Part shown: piece by piece, positions 1 through 8,000 of the stretch
How the letters are laid out: every line of letters starts with the position of its first letter
Position numbering within the stretch: the stretch's first letter is position 1
From: CAYWKU01 sp964459325
GTDB taxonomy: Bacteria; RBG-13-61-14; CAYWKU01
Reading direction: 5' to 3'
NCBI GenBank assembly: GCA_964459325.1
Contig: CAYWKU010000026.1
Span: 1-46,509 of the forward strand
Length of the DNA: 46,509 nucleotides
The notes under the pieces: generated by a model
The model's database searches: none
What the model was told of the DNA's origin: nothing
Seen by the model: only the letters and a program-made list of their open reading frames with translations
Program-made: the position numbers and the translations under genes

Positions 1-68
1 CCCCAAAATCCCTCCCTAAAAAGCATTGCCAACTCGTTAAGCGGGAATCTTGGAAAACCCGGTTTACC

Positions 69-97
69 TTGACTTTTCGGCACAGCAATGTTACAAT
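69..97 (+). promoter_or_regulatory. Sigma-70-type promoter of the LPP20-like/transglutaminase operon
   Basis: A -35 box TTGACT (69-74) and a -10 box TACAAT (92-97) are separated by 17 nt. Transcription would start near 104, giving a leader of about 120 nt before the ATG at 224. No other gene lies in 1-223. Assigned by consensus match only. Confidence 0.55.
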
Positions 98-223
98 TCA
101 ACCGGTTTTTCCCTGGAGATTTTCAAAGGATAAAACTGAAAAACGCCGTGCGGCTCCGTCGCCCGGTTGTGTTTATCCCAAGGGCGCAACTTCTTGCTCT
201 TCCCCCGGCGGAAGGAGGGTACA

Positions 224-1231
224 ATGAAAACAAAACTTCTTATCATACTGGCGCTGTGTCTGTTTGTCAGCGGACCCATTGCTTCCGGTCAGAGCTCAAG
301 CGACGATGCCATACAGCACAGTGGCTCAGGGTTTATCAACTGGAGCAACGGCTGGATATACGCTACCGGAATGAGCGCGTGCAACCCGAAGTTCCCCGCC
401 GGAGCGCAACGGGCGGGGTTGATACTCGGCGCACGCAAGGACGCTCAACGCAAGCTGTTGGAAATAGTTAAGGGCGTTACCATAAACTCCGAGACGGTGG
501 TCAAGGATTACCTGTCCGTGTCCGACACCATTCGCACCGAAGTTCACGGCATGATAAGGGGCGCGGTCATGATAGGTCAGCCGGTCATGAAGCCCGACTG
601 CACCGCGGAGGTTACAATGGCCATGCCCATTTACCCCAACCTCACCCGCACCCTGTTGCAGACTTCCAAGACCGACCCTCAGATAAAAAAGAAAATCGAG
701 CCGCCTAAAAAGAAGGAGGTCAAGTACAACTACTCGTCCAAAACCGCCGACAAGGACCCCCCGAAACCTCCGCCCTCGACACCGCCGTCGCCTCCCGTAA
801 AGCCCGAGCCAAAGCCGAAACCCGAACCCGAGCCGTCTCCGCAACCGCCACCCCCGCCCGAGCCGCCGAAGGAGGAGTTTCCTCAGAACAAGCTCGACTG
901 GGACGGACTGGTGATAGACGCCCGCAAGGAGAATGCAAGGCCGGCCCTGTTGCCTGTGGTTTACAACCGGAAGGGCGAAATATTGTACTCGAAAAACAAC
1001 GTCAACGACAAAACCACCATAAAGGCAGGGATAACCGGTTACGCCCGCGACCTGGGCGCCGCCAAAAGGCATTACCGGGTATCCGAAGAGCCGCTGGTGG
1101 TTGTCGCCCGCGACGTTAAAGGCAAAAATAAAACCGACCCCGTTCTGTCCGACGCGGCAAGCGATTACGTCCGCCACACCGAGTCCAGAAGTGGCTACCT
1201 GCGGCTGGGCCGGGTGATGGTGGTCTTTTAA
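224..1231 (+). CDS. Secreted LPP20-like protein with proline-rich linker
   Basis: The protein has 335 aa. The start at 224 is chosen because GAAGGAGGG lies 5 nt upstream and the product then begins with a clean signal peptide (MKTKLLIILALCLFVSG). After the signal come an LPP20-like domain of about residues 20-155, with the typical A-x-K-DAQRKLLEIVKG helix and the later MIRGA and AEVTMAMP segments, then a Pro/Glu/Lys-rich low-complexity linker (about 170-220), then a C-terminal domain rich in beta structure (DWDGLVIDAR...). LPP20-family proteins are exported and usually membrane or surface associated; their exact role is unknown. There is no lipobox cysteine, so it is probably periplasmic. It is followed after 15 nt by a transglutaminase-like gene, so the two are co-transcribed. 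The family call is from recognition of the fold pattern. Confidence 0.65.
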   Translation: MKTKLLIILALCLFVSGPIASGQSSSDDAIQHSGSGFINWSNGWIYATGMSACNPKFPAGAQRAGLILGARKDAQRKLLEIVKGVTINSETVVKDYLSVSDTIRTEVHGMIRGAVMIGQPVMKPDCTAEVTMAMPIYPNLTRTLLQTSKTDPQIKKKIEPPKKKEVKYNYSSKTADKDPPKPPPSTPPSPPVKPEPKPKPEPEPSPQPPPPPEPPKEEFPQNKLDWDGLVIDARKENARPALLPVVYNRKGEILYSKNNVNDKTTIKAGITGYARDLGAAKRHYRVSEEPLVVVARDVKGKNKTDPVLSDAASDYVRHTESRSGYLRLGRVMVVF

Positions 1232-1246
1232 GGCGGAGGTGAACCC

Positions 1247-2425
1247 ATGAGAGATAAAGCACTTGCGATAAAACTCGCGTCGGCGATAACGACACTGGCG
1301 GTCATAATCTTCGCCGTCGGCGGCCCGGCCGAGGCCGGTACCCGCGTGATGAAGGGCAAGCACAAGGTAATACTGGACATCGTAGCAGCCGACTGGCAAA
1401 ACCACCCGGTGGAAGATATTCCCGACTACAGCAACCGGACTTATACCCAGAAGGTGCTCAAGAAGGACGAGTTCAGCACCCGGGTGCTTATCGAGGTGGA
1501 CATGGAGCGGATGGACGCCGACACTCCCTTCCCGGTGCGCGGACTTCCCGGCTCATTCAATAAATACTTAAGAGCCGAAAGCGACCTACAGAGCAACCAT
1601 CCTTCCATCGCCCGAAAGGCAAAACAACTGACCCGCGGCTCGAAAACCGTGGCGTCGGCGGTGGAGGATATTTCCAACTGGGTGCACGACCACATCGACT
1701 ACACCATCCCGGTCGACCAGGACGCGCTCAGCGTTTACCGGTCAGGGAAAGGCAGTTGCCAGGGCTACACCCGGTTGACCATCGCCCTTTGCCGCGCGGC
1801 GGGAATCCCCGCCCGGTACGCTCACGGGTACCTGGTCCCGGGCGAAAACTGGGGCGCCAAGGTGGAGCGCTTCGGCGTGAAAACTCACGGCGGAGGATAC
1901 CACGCTTGGGTGGAAATATATTACCCCGGCTACGGGTGGGCATTCACGGACGGCGAGTCCACGAAGGGATACGTGGACCCCTACCACATATTGCGGTGGA
2001 TAGACGATGAGCCTTCCACGCCGGTGCCCGACAACCCGGTGGAAAACCTGAACGCCGACACCGGAAACACTTACTCGAAGGTGGAAGACACCAACAACGC
2101 CCGCTGGATAGACTATTATCCCGGCCCCGATAAAGACATCCTGGGCCTTCCCATTCGCCCGCAGCGCACCGGCGCGGCGTGGGGATACCTGAAGGATAAA
2201 AACGGAAAACCCATAAAAAACGCCAAGTTAATCGTGTGGGGTAAACCCGACGCATCCGGCAGGGTGAAAGGTAAAGTGTTGAGCCTGCCCGACGAAGGGA
2301 TATGGTCGGTGGCCGGCAAAAGCACCGGCACTCACCGCATCAGCATAAAAGTCGGCGAGCGCCGGGAGGACTACCACATAAAGGTCGAAAGCGGCGAAAT
2401 CAAACGAAAAGACCTGGTGTTCTGA
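1247..2425 (+). CDS. Secreted transglutaminase-like (Cys-His-Asp) protein
   Basis: The protein has 392 aa and an N-terminal signal sequence or anchor (residues about 8-28, ending GPAEAG). The central transglutaminase-like core shows the Cys nucleophile in GKGSCQGYTRL, the following CRAAGIPARYAHGY segment, the His in HAWVEIYY and the Asp in WAFTDGE, so the catalytic triad is complete. Such domains act as cysteine proteases, amidases or cross-linkers on peptides, often in the envelope. The last 85 residues (AAWGYLKDKNGKPIKNAKL...) look like a carboxypeptidase-regulatory/Cna-B-type beta sandwich. The AGGCGGAGGTGA ribosome site precedes the ATG. It shares an operon with the LPP20-like gene upstream, suggesting a joint envelope function; the substrate cannot be told. 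Confidence 0.8.
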   Translation: MRDKALAIKLASAITTLAVIIFAVGGPAEAGTRVMKGKHKVILDIVAADWQNHPVEDIPDYSNRTYTQKVLKKDEFSTRVLIEVDMERMDADTPFPVRGLPGSFNKYLRAESDLQSNHPSIARKAKQLTRGSKTVASAVEDISNWVHDHIDYTIPVDQDALSVYRSGKGSCQGYTRLTIALCRAAGIPARYAHGYLVPGENWGAKVERFGVKTHGGGYHAWVEIYYPGYGWAFTDGESTKGYVDPYHILRWIDDEPSTPVPDNPVENLNADTGNTYSKVEDTNNARWIDYYPGPDKDILGLPIRPQRTGAAWGYLKDKNGKPIKNAKLIVWGKPDASGRVKGKVLSLPDEGIWSVAGKSTGTHRISIKVGERREDYHIKVESGEIKRKDLVF

Positions 2426-2593
2426 CATTAATTTCGCGCAAAATTCAAAACCCCAGCTTATGGCTCAAAGCAGAAAGTTTATACTATGCATCTTAATCAG
2501 GTAATTTAACAAGCAATTCACGAGGTGCTATGCGTTACTGAAGGCAGTTGGCATAATCCATCATTAATTTCGTCTGGAGGGAAAGAAACAATT

Positions 2594-2860
2594 ATGGATG
2601 TCAAGGAAGCCGTACAAAAAGCAATGGAACACGCTCAAACGCTTTTTTCAGAAGAAAAAATCAGTAATCTTGGTCTTGAAGAGGTTGAATTCGACGAGGA
2701 AAACAATAAATGGTTAGTGACAATTGGATTTTCACGACCATGGGATTATTCGACCACTGCATTTTCAGTTATTTCTAGCCCACCCCCACCAAAGCGTTCT
2801 TACAAAGTAATAACAATCGATTATATGACAGGGGAAGTTGTTTCAATAAAAAATCGCTAA
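2594..2860 (+). CDS. Small protein upstream of PIN nuclease, possible antitoxin
   Basis: The protein has 88 aa. An ATG at 2594 with TGGAGGG 11 nt upstream is preferred over an earlier in-frame ATG at 2525 that has no ribosome site. The sequence is an amphipathic N-terminal helix (MDVKEAVQKAMEHAQTLF), then ISNLGLEEVEFDEENNKW, then a short beta-rich part ending YKVITIDYMTGEVVSIKNR. It has no DNA-binding motif. Similar small proteins are known next to PIN-domain genes, and here the PIN gene follows after 14 nt on the same strand, so an antitoxin or partner role is likely but inferred. Both genes are clearly more AT-rich than the flanking operons, consistent with horizontal acquisition. Confidence 0.6.
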   Translation: MDVKEAVQKAMEHAQTLFSEEKISNLGLEEVEFDEENNKWLVTIGFSRPWDYSTTAFSVISSPPPPKRSYKVITIDYMTGEVVSIKNR

Positions 2861-2874
2861 ATTTGTAGCTCATT

Positions 2875-3342
2875 ATGAAATTTGTCGTCTTAGACACGAG
2901 TTTAGTAGTACTTTTGGTTGTAGGTTTTACGAGCCGCTCTCTTATCGGAAAACATAAAAGGACAAGAAATACTTTCACCAATGAAGACTATGAAATATTA
3001 AAGAATTTACTTCAGAGATACCACGAAGTTATTATAACACCAAACATATTAACAGAGAGTTACAATTTAATCGCGCAAATTGGGGAACCGGATAAAACGC
3101 TAGTTATGAAGACGCTTCGGTGGATTGTCAACTCATATAAGGAGCAATATAAACCTAGCGCTAAAATTGTTAATAAGAAAATTTTCTTCAAGGTAGGCAT
3201 AACCGACGCTGGAATTCTTGATATATTGAATAACCAAATTGATCTGATTACTATGGACCTAGACCTCCATTTGGCTGCTTTGGAAAAGAACAAGAATTCG
3301 TTTAATTTTAATCACTTAAGAAATCACTTGTATAAAATTTAG
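2875..3342 (+). CDS. PIN-domain ribonuclease, candidate toxin
   Basis: The protein has 155 aa. It shows the acidic residues of PIN nucleases: Asp7 in VVLDTSL, Glu61 in ILTESYN, Asp111 in GITDAGIL and Asp128/Asp130 in ITMDLDLHL. PIN domains are Mg2+-dependent single-stranded RNA nucleases, mostly toxins of VapBC-like modules. The segment FFKVGITDAGILDILNN is the usual PIN helix region. The partner gene ends 14 nt upstream. AT-rich composition suggests transfer. The RNA target is unknown. A strong hairpin with a T-tract at 3486-3530 ends the unit. Confidence 0.75.
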   Translation: MKFVVLDTSLVVLLVVGFTSRSLIGKHKRTRNTFTNEDYEILKNLLQRYHEVIITPNILTESYNLIAQIGEPDKTLVMKTLRWIVNSYKEQYKPSAKIVNKKIFFKVGITDAGILDILNNQIDLITMDLDLHLAALEKNKNSFNFNHLRNHLYKI

Positions 3343-3485
3343 AAAAGGCCAAAATGGTAAACCTCACGCTTCATGAATTCAGGTGGAGTTAGCGACAATA
3401 AATTTTATACAAATTATTAACCCCAATAACAGTTACGTTTATTTTTGTACCTTATTTATAGCTAAATTTTAAATACAAAGAAGTA

Positions 3486-3530
3486 GGCTCCGGGGAGTTC
3501 GGTAATGAACCTCCGGAGCCTTTTCTTTTT
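3486..3530 (+). terminator. Intrinsic terminator after the PIN gene
   Basis: An 8-bp perfect stem, GGCTCCGG (3486-3493) with CCGGAGCC (3513-3520), extends inward with GGAGTTC/GAACCT and is followed by TTTTCTTTTT. The T-tract is on the plus strand, so it stops plus-strand transcription before the oppositely oriented tRNA gene. About 140 nt of AT-rich sequence between the PIN stop and this hairpin holds no gene. Confidence 0.75.
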
Positions 3531-3534
3531 CGAG

Positions 3535-3608
<74 letters not shown>

Positions 3609-3624
3609 TCAACGTAGTGTTAGT

Positions 3625-3652
3625 AGGGTAATAGCGGATTATGCGGTGTCAA
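3625..3652 (-). promoter_or_regulatory. Promoter of tRNA-fMet
   Basis: On the minus strand TTGACA (3647-3652) and TACCCT (3625-3630) are separated by 16 nt, placing the start about 10 nt before the mature tRNA. The -35 box is perfect; the -10 keeps the most conserved T, A and T. Confidence 0.55.
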
Positions 3653-3686
3653 GGCCCCTTCGGGGAGCGTAAATTATCAGAATTTC

Positions 3687-4199
3687 TCAAAAATCGAAGC
3701 CCTTGCGTGACATGACACCGCTGGTGAAATAATGTTTCCGCTCCACGCATTCGGTGGCCGTGTCTGCGCGTTTGATAACCTCTTCGGTGGCCCACCGGCC
3801 GGTTAATATTACCGTCATCCCGGCCGGTACACGCTCCATCAATTCCAACAACCTCGCCTCCTCGACAAGCCGGAAATCCACCGCCACCAGCACCTCGTCC
3901 AGCACCAGCAGGTCGGCTTTACCCTCGTCGGTAATGCTCCCTGCCATCGCCATCGCCTTCCGGGCCCATTCGATGTCCACCGGGTCGGGGTTGTCGCGGT
4001 TTACGAAATCCGGGCGGCCCATCTGGTGGATGGTCATGCACTCGCCCAGGTGGTTGCAGGAGTTTATTTCGCCGTAAGCTATCCGGCCTTTCATGAACAT
4101 GATGAACTCGACCCGCAACCCACGGGCGGCGGCGCAGAGCGCCGTTCCCAGGGCCGAAGTGGTTTTTCCCTTGCCCTCTCCCGTTACCAGGCGAATCAT
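3687..4199 (-). CDS. cobO: Cob(I)yrinic acid a,c-diamide adenosyltransferase (CobO/BtuR-like)
   Basis: The protein has 170 aa from the ATG at 4199. Longer in-frame starts would run into the upstream gene, and the family normally begins right before the P-loop. It shows Walker A GEGKGKTTSA at the N-terminus, the Walker-B-like LLVLDEV, and the C-terminal VILTGRWATEEVIKRAD, all typical of the CobA/CobO/BtuR family, which transfers adenosyl from ATP to cobalt in corrinoid salvage or synthesis. The RKHYFTSGVMSRKGFDF tail is the usual family ending. It follows a TPP enzyme by 17 nt, so they are co-transcribed; the biochemical link between them is not obvious. No other cobalamin gene is in the window. 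Confidence 0.85.
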   Translation of the reverse strand: MIRLVTGEGKGKTTSALGTALCAAARGLRVEFIMFMKGRIAYGEINSCNHLGECMTIHQMGRPDFVNRDNPDPVDIEWARKAMAMAGSITDEGKADLLVLDEVLVAVDFRLVEEARLLELMERVPAGMTVILTGRWATEEVIKRADTATECVERKHYFTSGVMSRKGFDF

Positions 4200-4216
4200 C
4201 GCAAAAGACCCCGGAA

Positions 4217-6022
4217 TTAATACAGTTTCTCGGACTTGCGCTGGCGGTTGTAGGCTTTGCGTTTCTGTTTCAGGTAATCCGGTATCGGCACGTCCCACCA
4301 TCCGGCAGGCGGGCTTCCGCTGTAAGGATGCTCGTCGTTCACCATGACCTCCACCAGCGCCGGCTTGTTCGAGGCGAAGGCTTTTTTCAGCGCCGGGACT
4401 ATTCCCCCGGATTTTTTCACCTTGTGCGCCTGCATGCCGAAATCGCGGGCCACCGCCGCGAAGTCGGGGCTATACTTTTTGCCTTTCTTATCCCTGAACT
4501 TGGTGTTGATTTCCCTGTTTTTCCCAAGAACTTCTATCTGCAAATCCGTAATCGCCTGCCAGCCGTAATTGTTAATCACAACGGCCACCACGGGTATGTC
4601 GTGCTGCACGGCGGTGCTCATCTCCTGCATGGTCATCATGAAATCTCCGTCCCCGGCAAGCGCTACCACCTGGTGGTTCGGGCAGGCCAACTTGGCGCCC
4701 ATGGCAGCCGGGAAAGCCCATCCCATGGTCGAAAAGCCGCCGGTGGTGAGGTTGGTTTTCGGGACATAAAACGGAAACTCCTGCAACACCTGGGCTTGTA
4801 TGTTGCCACTGGAGGTGGTTACGATGGCGTCCCGGTCAAGAAAGCCCCGCAGCTTATGCAACAAGTTGGAAATAGTTGGTGGCTCCTTGTTTTCATGGCG
4901 TTGCTTTTCGAGGTGTTTTTCCCAGTTTTTTCGCCACCTTTCAAGCTCCTTGAAATACTCGCTACCCCGATAATCGGCGGGATAAACCGCATCGTCCGCA
5001 GCGTGGGCGAGCTGCTCCAGCACGGTTCTGGCGTCTCCCTGAATACCCATTTCCACCGGGTAGTTTTTGCCTATCTCGTCCGGGTCGATGTCCACGTGAA
5101 TCAGTCTGGTCGGAGGTATGGAGAAACTTACGCCGTGCTTGTAACTGGATGTCGTCTCGTCGGCAAACCTTACGCCCACCGCCAAGATAACATCGGCGTT
5201 GGCGCAGAAATGATTTCCCACATGCGTTCCCTTGGAGCCGGGCAGCAGTGCGCTCAACGGGTGGTCGTTGGGAAAAGCGCCCTTGCCCTGCCAGGTGGTG
5301 GCTACGGGGATTCCGAGGTGTTCGGCGAGCATTTTCAGCTCCTCCCATGCGCCCGAGTGCAGAACTCCGCCTCCGGCCAGTATAACCGGCCTTTCGGCTT
5401 CGATGAGCAGCTTCAGCGCCGCCTGGATATCCTCCTCGTTCCCCTTCATTCCGCCGCCGCGTCCGACCATCGGCTTGCCGGGCAGCTTGACGTTAGCCGC
5501 TTTCGACTGCACATCCATGGGTAAATCCACCAGTACCGGCCCTTTGCGGCCCCCGAGCATGGCGATGAACGCCCTTCGCATAATGGAAGGTAAAGCTTCG
5601 GGGGACTGCGGTTGCCACCATTTCTTGACCACCGGTTCCAGGATGCGAGGGAAATTAGCGGGCAGGGTGCGTTCAATCTCCTGCAACACGCCCCTGCCTT
5701 TCATGTAAGTATGTGCGGCGCCGGTGATTATAAGAGCGGCGGTGGAATCCACGTAGCAGGTGGCCACGCCGGTGACGGTGTTTGTGGCCCCGGGGCCGAT
5801 GGAGGTAAAAACCGCCAGTGGCGTCCCCGTCATCCGGAAATATCCGTCCGCCATGTGCACCGCCGCCATTTCCTGCCTGGGCTGAATGAGACCTATCCTG
5901 TCTTCCCGGCCCACGAAAGCGTCCTGCAACCCGAGGCAGCCGTGGCCGGGTATGCCAATGGCGTATGGCACGCCCCACCTGCACAAGGTTTCGACAATTA
6001 TTTCACCACCGGTCAAACGCAT
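4217..6022 (-). CDS. Acetolactate-synthase-like thiamine-diphosphate enzyme
   Basis: The protein has 601 aa. The ATG at 6022 has GAAAGGAG 6 nt upstream and starts the usual MRLTGGEIIVETLCRWGV. Domains: N-terminal PYR domain with the activating Glu in QPRQEMAAVH, central domain (VILAGGGVLHSGA), and C-terminal PP domain with the TDP/Mg motif GDGDFMMTM...NNYGW. The family decarboxylates or ligates 2-keto acids and related compounds; members include acetolactate synthase, glyoxylate carboligase and sulfoacetaldehyde acetyltransferase. The C-terminal GWWDVPIPDYLKQKRKAY tail and the absence of a small-subunit gene nearby speak against biosynthetic acetolactate synthase. The substrate is not assignable. 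It is followed by a corrinoid adenosyltransferase gene. Confidence 0.8.
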   Translation of the reverse strand: MRLTGGEIIVETLCRWGVPYAIGIPGHGCLGLQDAFVGREDRIGLIQPRQEMAAVHMADGYFRMTGTPLAVFTSIGPGATNTVTGVATCYVDSTAALIITGAAHTYMKGRGVLQEIERTLPANFPRILEPVVKKWWQPQSPEALPSIMRRAFIAMLGGRKGPVLVDLPMDVQSKAANVKLPGKPMVGRGGGMKGNEEDIQAALKLLIEAERPVILAGGGVLHSGAWEELKMLAEHLGIPVATTWQGKGAFPNDHPLSALLPGSKGTHVGNHFCANADVILAVGVRFADETTSSYKHGVSFSIPPTRLIHVDIDPDEIGKNYPVEMGIQGDARTVLEQLAHAADDAVYPADYRGSEYFKELERWRKNWEKHLEKQRHENKEPPTISNLLHKLRGFLDRDAIVTTSSGNIQAQVLQEFPFYVPKTNLTTGGFSTMGWAFPAAMGAKLACPNHQVVALAGDGDFMMTMQEMSTAVQHDIPVVAVVINNYGWQAITDLQIEVLGKNREINTKFRDKKGKKYSPDFAAVARDFGMQAHKVKKSGGIVPALKKAFASNKPALVEVMVNDEHPYSGSPPAGWWDVPIPDYLKQKRKAYNRQRKSEKLY

Positions 6023-6090
6023 GGGAATCGCTCCTTTCAGCGGTTTTTGCAACCCGAGAAAGCCATTTGGAATTTGGAGAAAACAATGCT

Positions 6091-6180
6091 CGGCATCTGC
6101 CGTATCCTTCGAGACACTTCGTTCCTCAGGAAATCGGCAGATGCCCGCTTCCCTGAGGAGGGCGAAGCCCGTCTCGAAGG
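6091..6180. repeat. Palindromic dispersed repeat with interleaved arms, copy 1
   Basis: Perfect inverted pairs: CCTTCGAGAC (6106-6115) with GTCTCGAAGG (6171-6180); CCTCAGG (6124-6130) with CCTGAGG (6152-6158); GGCATCTGCCG (6092-6102) with CGGCAGATGCC (6135-6145). The last pair crosses the first, so all three cannot nest. Related blocks occur at 9178-9270. It lies between the lapAB stop and the TPP enzyme start. Confidence 0.75.
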
Positions 6181-6242
6181 GCGCGGGCATTCAACCACAT
6201 TTTCCGGTTAAAGTGCATCGGTGGCATACCCTCTCCCGTTTT

Positions 6243-7520
6243 TCAGGTACCGGATGCGCTGATGGTGTTGAACTCGCCGCATACCCGGCACCGGGCGGCC
6301 CAGTGTCGGGATTGATGGCGGCAGTTGCTGCAGATGTACGCGGGCCTGGCCAACTCCAGCGCCCGCCGTATGGCTTCGCTGCCTTTGCCCGTTTTACCGA
6401 GCTTGCACAGGGCGGCGGCTTCAACCACGAATTTTTCCAACCCTAGCTCGCCGCTTATATTTTCCAGCTCTTCCAGCGCCTTGGACGGCATGCCCTTCTC
6501 GAGCAACACCCGCGCCCTCGCCACCCGCAGGGAGTGGTTGTGAGGATTCCGCTCCAGAACTTCCGCGGCCGCTTTTTCGGCGCGCTCGAATGAGTCAGGG
6601 GTATTCAAAGCCGCCAGGCGCTCGTATACGAAAGGCTCCGGCCGCTGAACGAGGACCCTTTCGAGCATATCACGGGCCTGTTCCGTCTTTCCCCTGTTGG
6701 ATTTCAACTCCGAAGCCAGCACGGCGGCGGGAAGGTAGGCGGGGTTTTTCTTCAGCACGTCCGCCAGTATCTTTTCGGCGGCTTCGCCGTTTTCCGCCGC
6801 CATGGAACGAGCGTATTCGGTATTGTAAGCGGGTATCTTGCCCTCCTCGGCCGCTTTGTCCTTTGCGGGCAGACCTTTTGCCAGTTTTTTCTGCGCCTCA
6901 ACCGCTTCGCGCCACCTGCCGGCTTCCGCGTAAGTCGGCGGGAGCAGCCTCTTGGCCCGGGGATGCTCCGGCTGAGCCCGAACGGCCTCCCGCAGGGCCT
7001 TGATTGCGCGGGAACTGTCCCCCCTTTTCATGGCCATCTCGGCCGTTTTTACCTGTACGGCCACATTGGTCGGCTCCAGAGCTACGGATTTCGAGTACCA
7101 TTCCAGCGCTCTCTCCGCATCGCCACGGGCGCGATAAAGCTCGCCGAGGGCCTCATAACCTTGCGAAAGTCCGGGGTGTTGCCGGAGGGCGCGCAGGTAG
7201 GTTTCCTCCGCGCGGGCTTCGTTGCCGCGGGCCAGTTCCCTGTTGGCCGCCTCCATAAGTTTGAGCGCTTTGTGTTGCGCCCCGGGAGCGGCTCTTTCCT
7301 CCCGCCTTTGTATGCTCTTAACCAGCCGATTAACGCCGATGATTAGGGTCAGGTAGGCTATTCCCGAAAGGAAGGTAAAAAAAAGCAGGACTGCCAGCGG
7401 CATTTCGCCTTGCGCTCCGCCCCACCATTTCAGCGGGACCCGAACATGATTTATCGGCAATATGACGCCGAACCCTACAATCACCACCAGGCCGAAGAGG
7501 ATATTCAGAAACTTTCTCAT
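6243..7520 (-). CDS. LapA-LapB fusion: two-TM LapA-like domain, TPRs, zinc ribbon
   Basis: The protein has 425 aa. Residues 1-70 contain two hydrophobic helices (about 5-25 and 43-66) flanking IN..VRVPLKWWG and resemble LapA (DUF1049). Then come tetratricopeptide repeats (about 80-385) with typical A-x-G-x-Y and ALEWYSKSVALEPTN units. The C-terminus is a rubredoxin-like zinc ribbon C-x2-C...C-x2-C (YICSNCRHQ, ARCRVCGEF), as in LapB/YciM. In enterobacteria LapA and LapB are separate proteins that control LPS synthesis by regulating LpxC turnover at the inner membrane. Here both appear in one polypeptide, an inference from the domain order. It is the last gene of the nadD-rsfS-rlmH-lapAB unit, 15 nt after rlmH. 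Confidence 0.8.
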   Translation of the reverse strand: MRKFLNILFGLVVIVGFGVILPINHVRVPLKWWGGAQGEMPLAVLLFFTFLSGIAYLTLIIGVNRLVKSIQRREERAAPGAQHKALKLMEAANRELARGNEARAEETYLRALRQHPGLSQGYEALGELYRARGDAERALEWYSKSVALEPTNVAVQVKTAEMAMKRGDSSRAIKALREAVRAQPEHPRAKRLLPPTYAEAGRWREAVEAQKKLAKGLPAKDKAAEEGKIPAYNTEYARSMAAENGEAAEKILADVLKKNPAYLPAAVLASELKSNRGKTEQARDMLERVLVQRPEPFVYERLAALNTPDSFERAEKAAAEVLERNPHNHSLRVARARVLLEKGMPSKALEELENISGELGLEKFVVEAAALCKLGKTGKGSEAIRRALELARPAYICSNCRHQSRHWAARCRVCGEFNTISASGT

Positions 7521-7535
7521 ACATCAAACCGCCGT

Positions 7536-8000
7536 TTATTTGGCGTAAGGCACGCCCCGCAAGATGGTCTGAGCGCGATATATCTGCTCCAGCAGCACCA
7601 GCCGGGCCAGCTCGTGGGAAAGGGTCATCGGTCCCATTGTAATCGTGTAATCGGCCTCGGCGGCCACCCTTCCGCCCAGCCCATGGGCTCCTCCGATTAT
7701 AAAAGCCGCTCCGGTGGCGCCGCCATCCTCTATATCTTTGAGCAGTTGCGCAAACCGCTCGGAAGTCAACGATTTTCCCTCGGGATGAAGGGCCAGTTTC
7801 CTGTAACCGCGCTCTCCGGCGGCCCGGAGTAATTTCTTTTCTTCGTCCTCGACAGTTTTTTGCGGGTTGTCGCCCCTTCCCGGCTTAATTTCCTTTACTT
7901 CGATTGGCGCAAGCTTGTTGATGCGTCCCAGGTAATCGCGGCAGCCTTCCTTTATATAGGGGGTGCGGAGCTTATCCACCGCCAGCAGAAGTAACTTCAC
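7536..8000 (-). CDS. rlmH: 23S rRNA pseudouridine-1915 N3-methyltransferase RlmH
   Basis: The protein has 154 aa, the normal family length. It starts MKLLLLAVDKLRTPYIKEGCRDYLGRI and has the SPOUT trefoil-knot SAM site FIIGGAHGLGG and the ending LLLEQIYRAQTILRGVPYAK-like signature of RlmH. The enzyme methylates pseudouridine 1915 in helix 69 of 23S rRNA. The start is GTG at 8000, immediately after the rsfS stop, so translation is probably coupled. The pairing rsfS-rlmH behind nadD is common in bacteria. Confidence 0.95.
   Translation of the reverse strand: MKLLLLAVDKLRTPYIKEGCRDYLGRINKLAPIEVKEIKPGRGDNPQKTVEDEEKKLLRAAGERGYRKLALHPEGKSLTSERFAQLLKDIEDGGATGAAFIIGGAHGLGGRVAAEADYTITMGPMTLSHELARLVLLEQIYRAQTILRGVPYAK

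Noticed and set aside
326..1405. Long open frame on the minus strand opposite the LPP20-like gene
   Set aside because: It is Arg/Gly/Leu-rich with no family features, and the plus-strand genes have good ribosome sites, a signal peptide and domain matches.
4328..5524. Long plus-strand frame opposite the TPP enzyme
   Set aside because: Mirror frame of a clearly recognised minus-strand gene; no ribosome site and no domain character.
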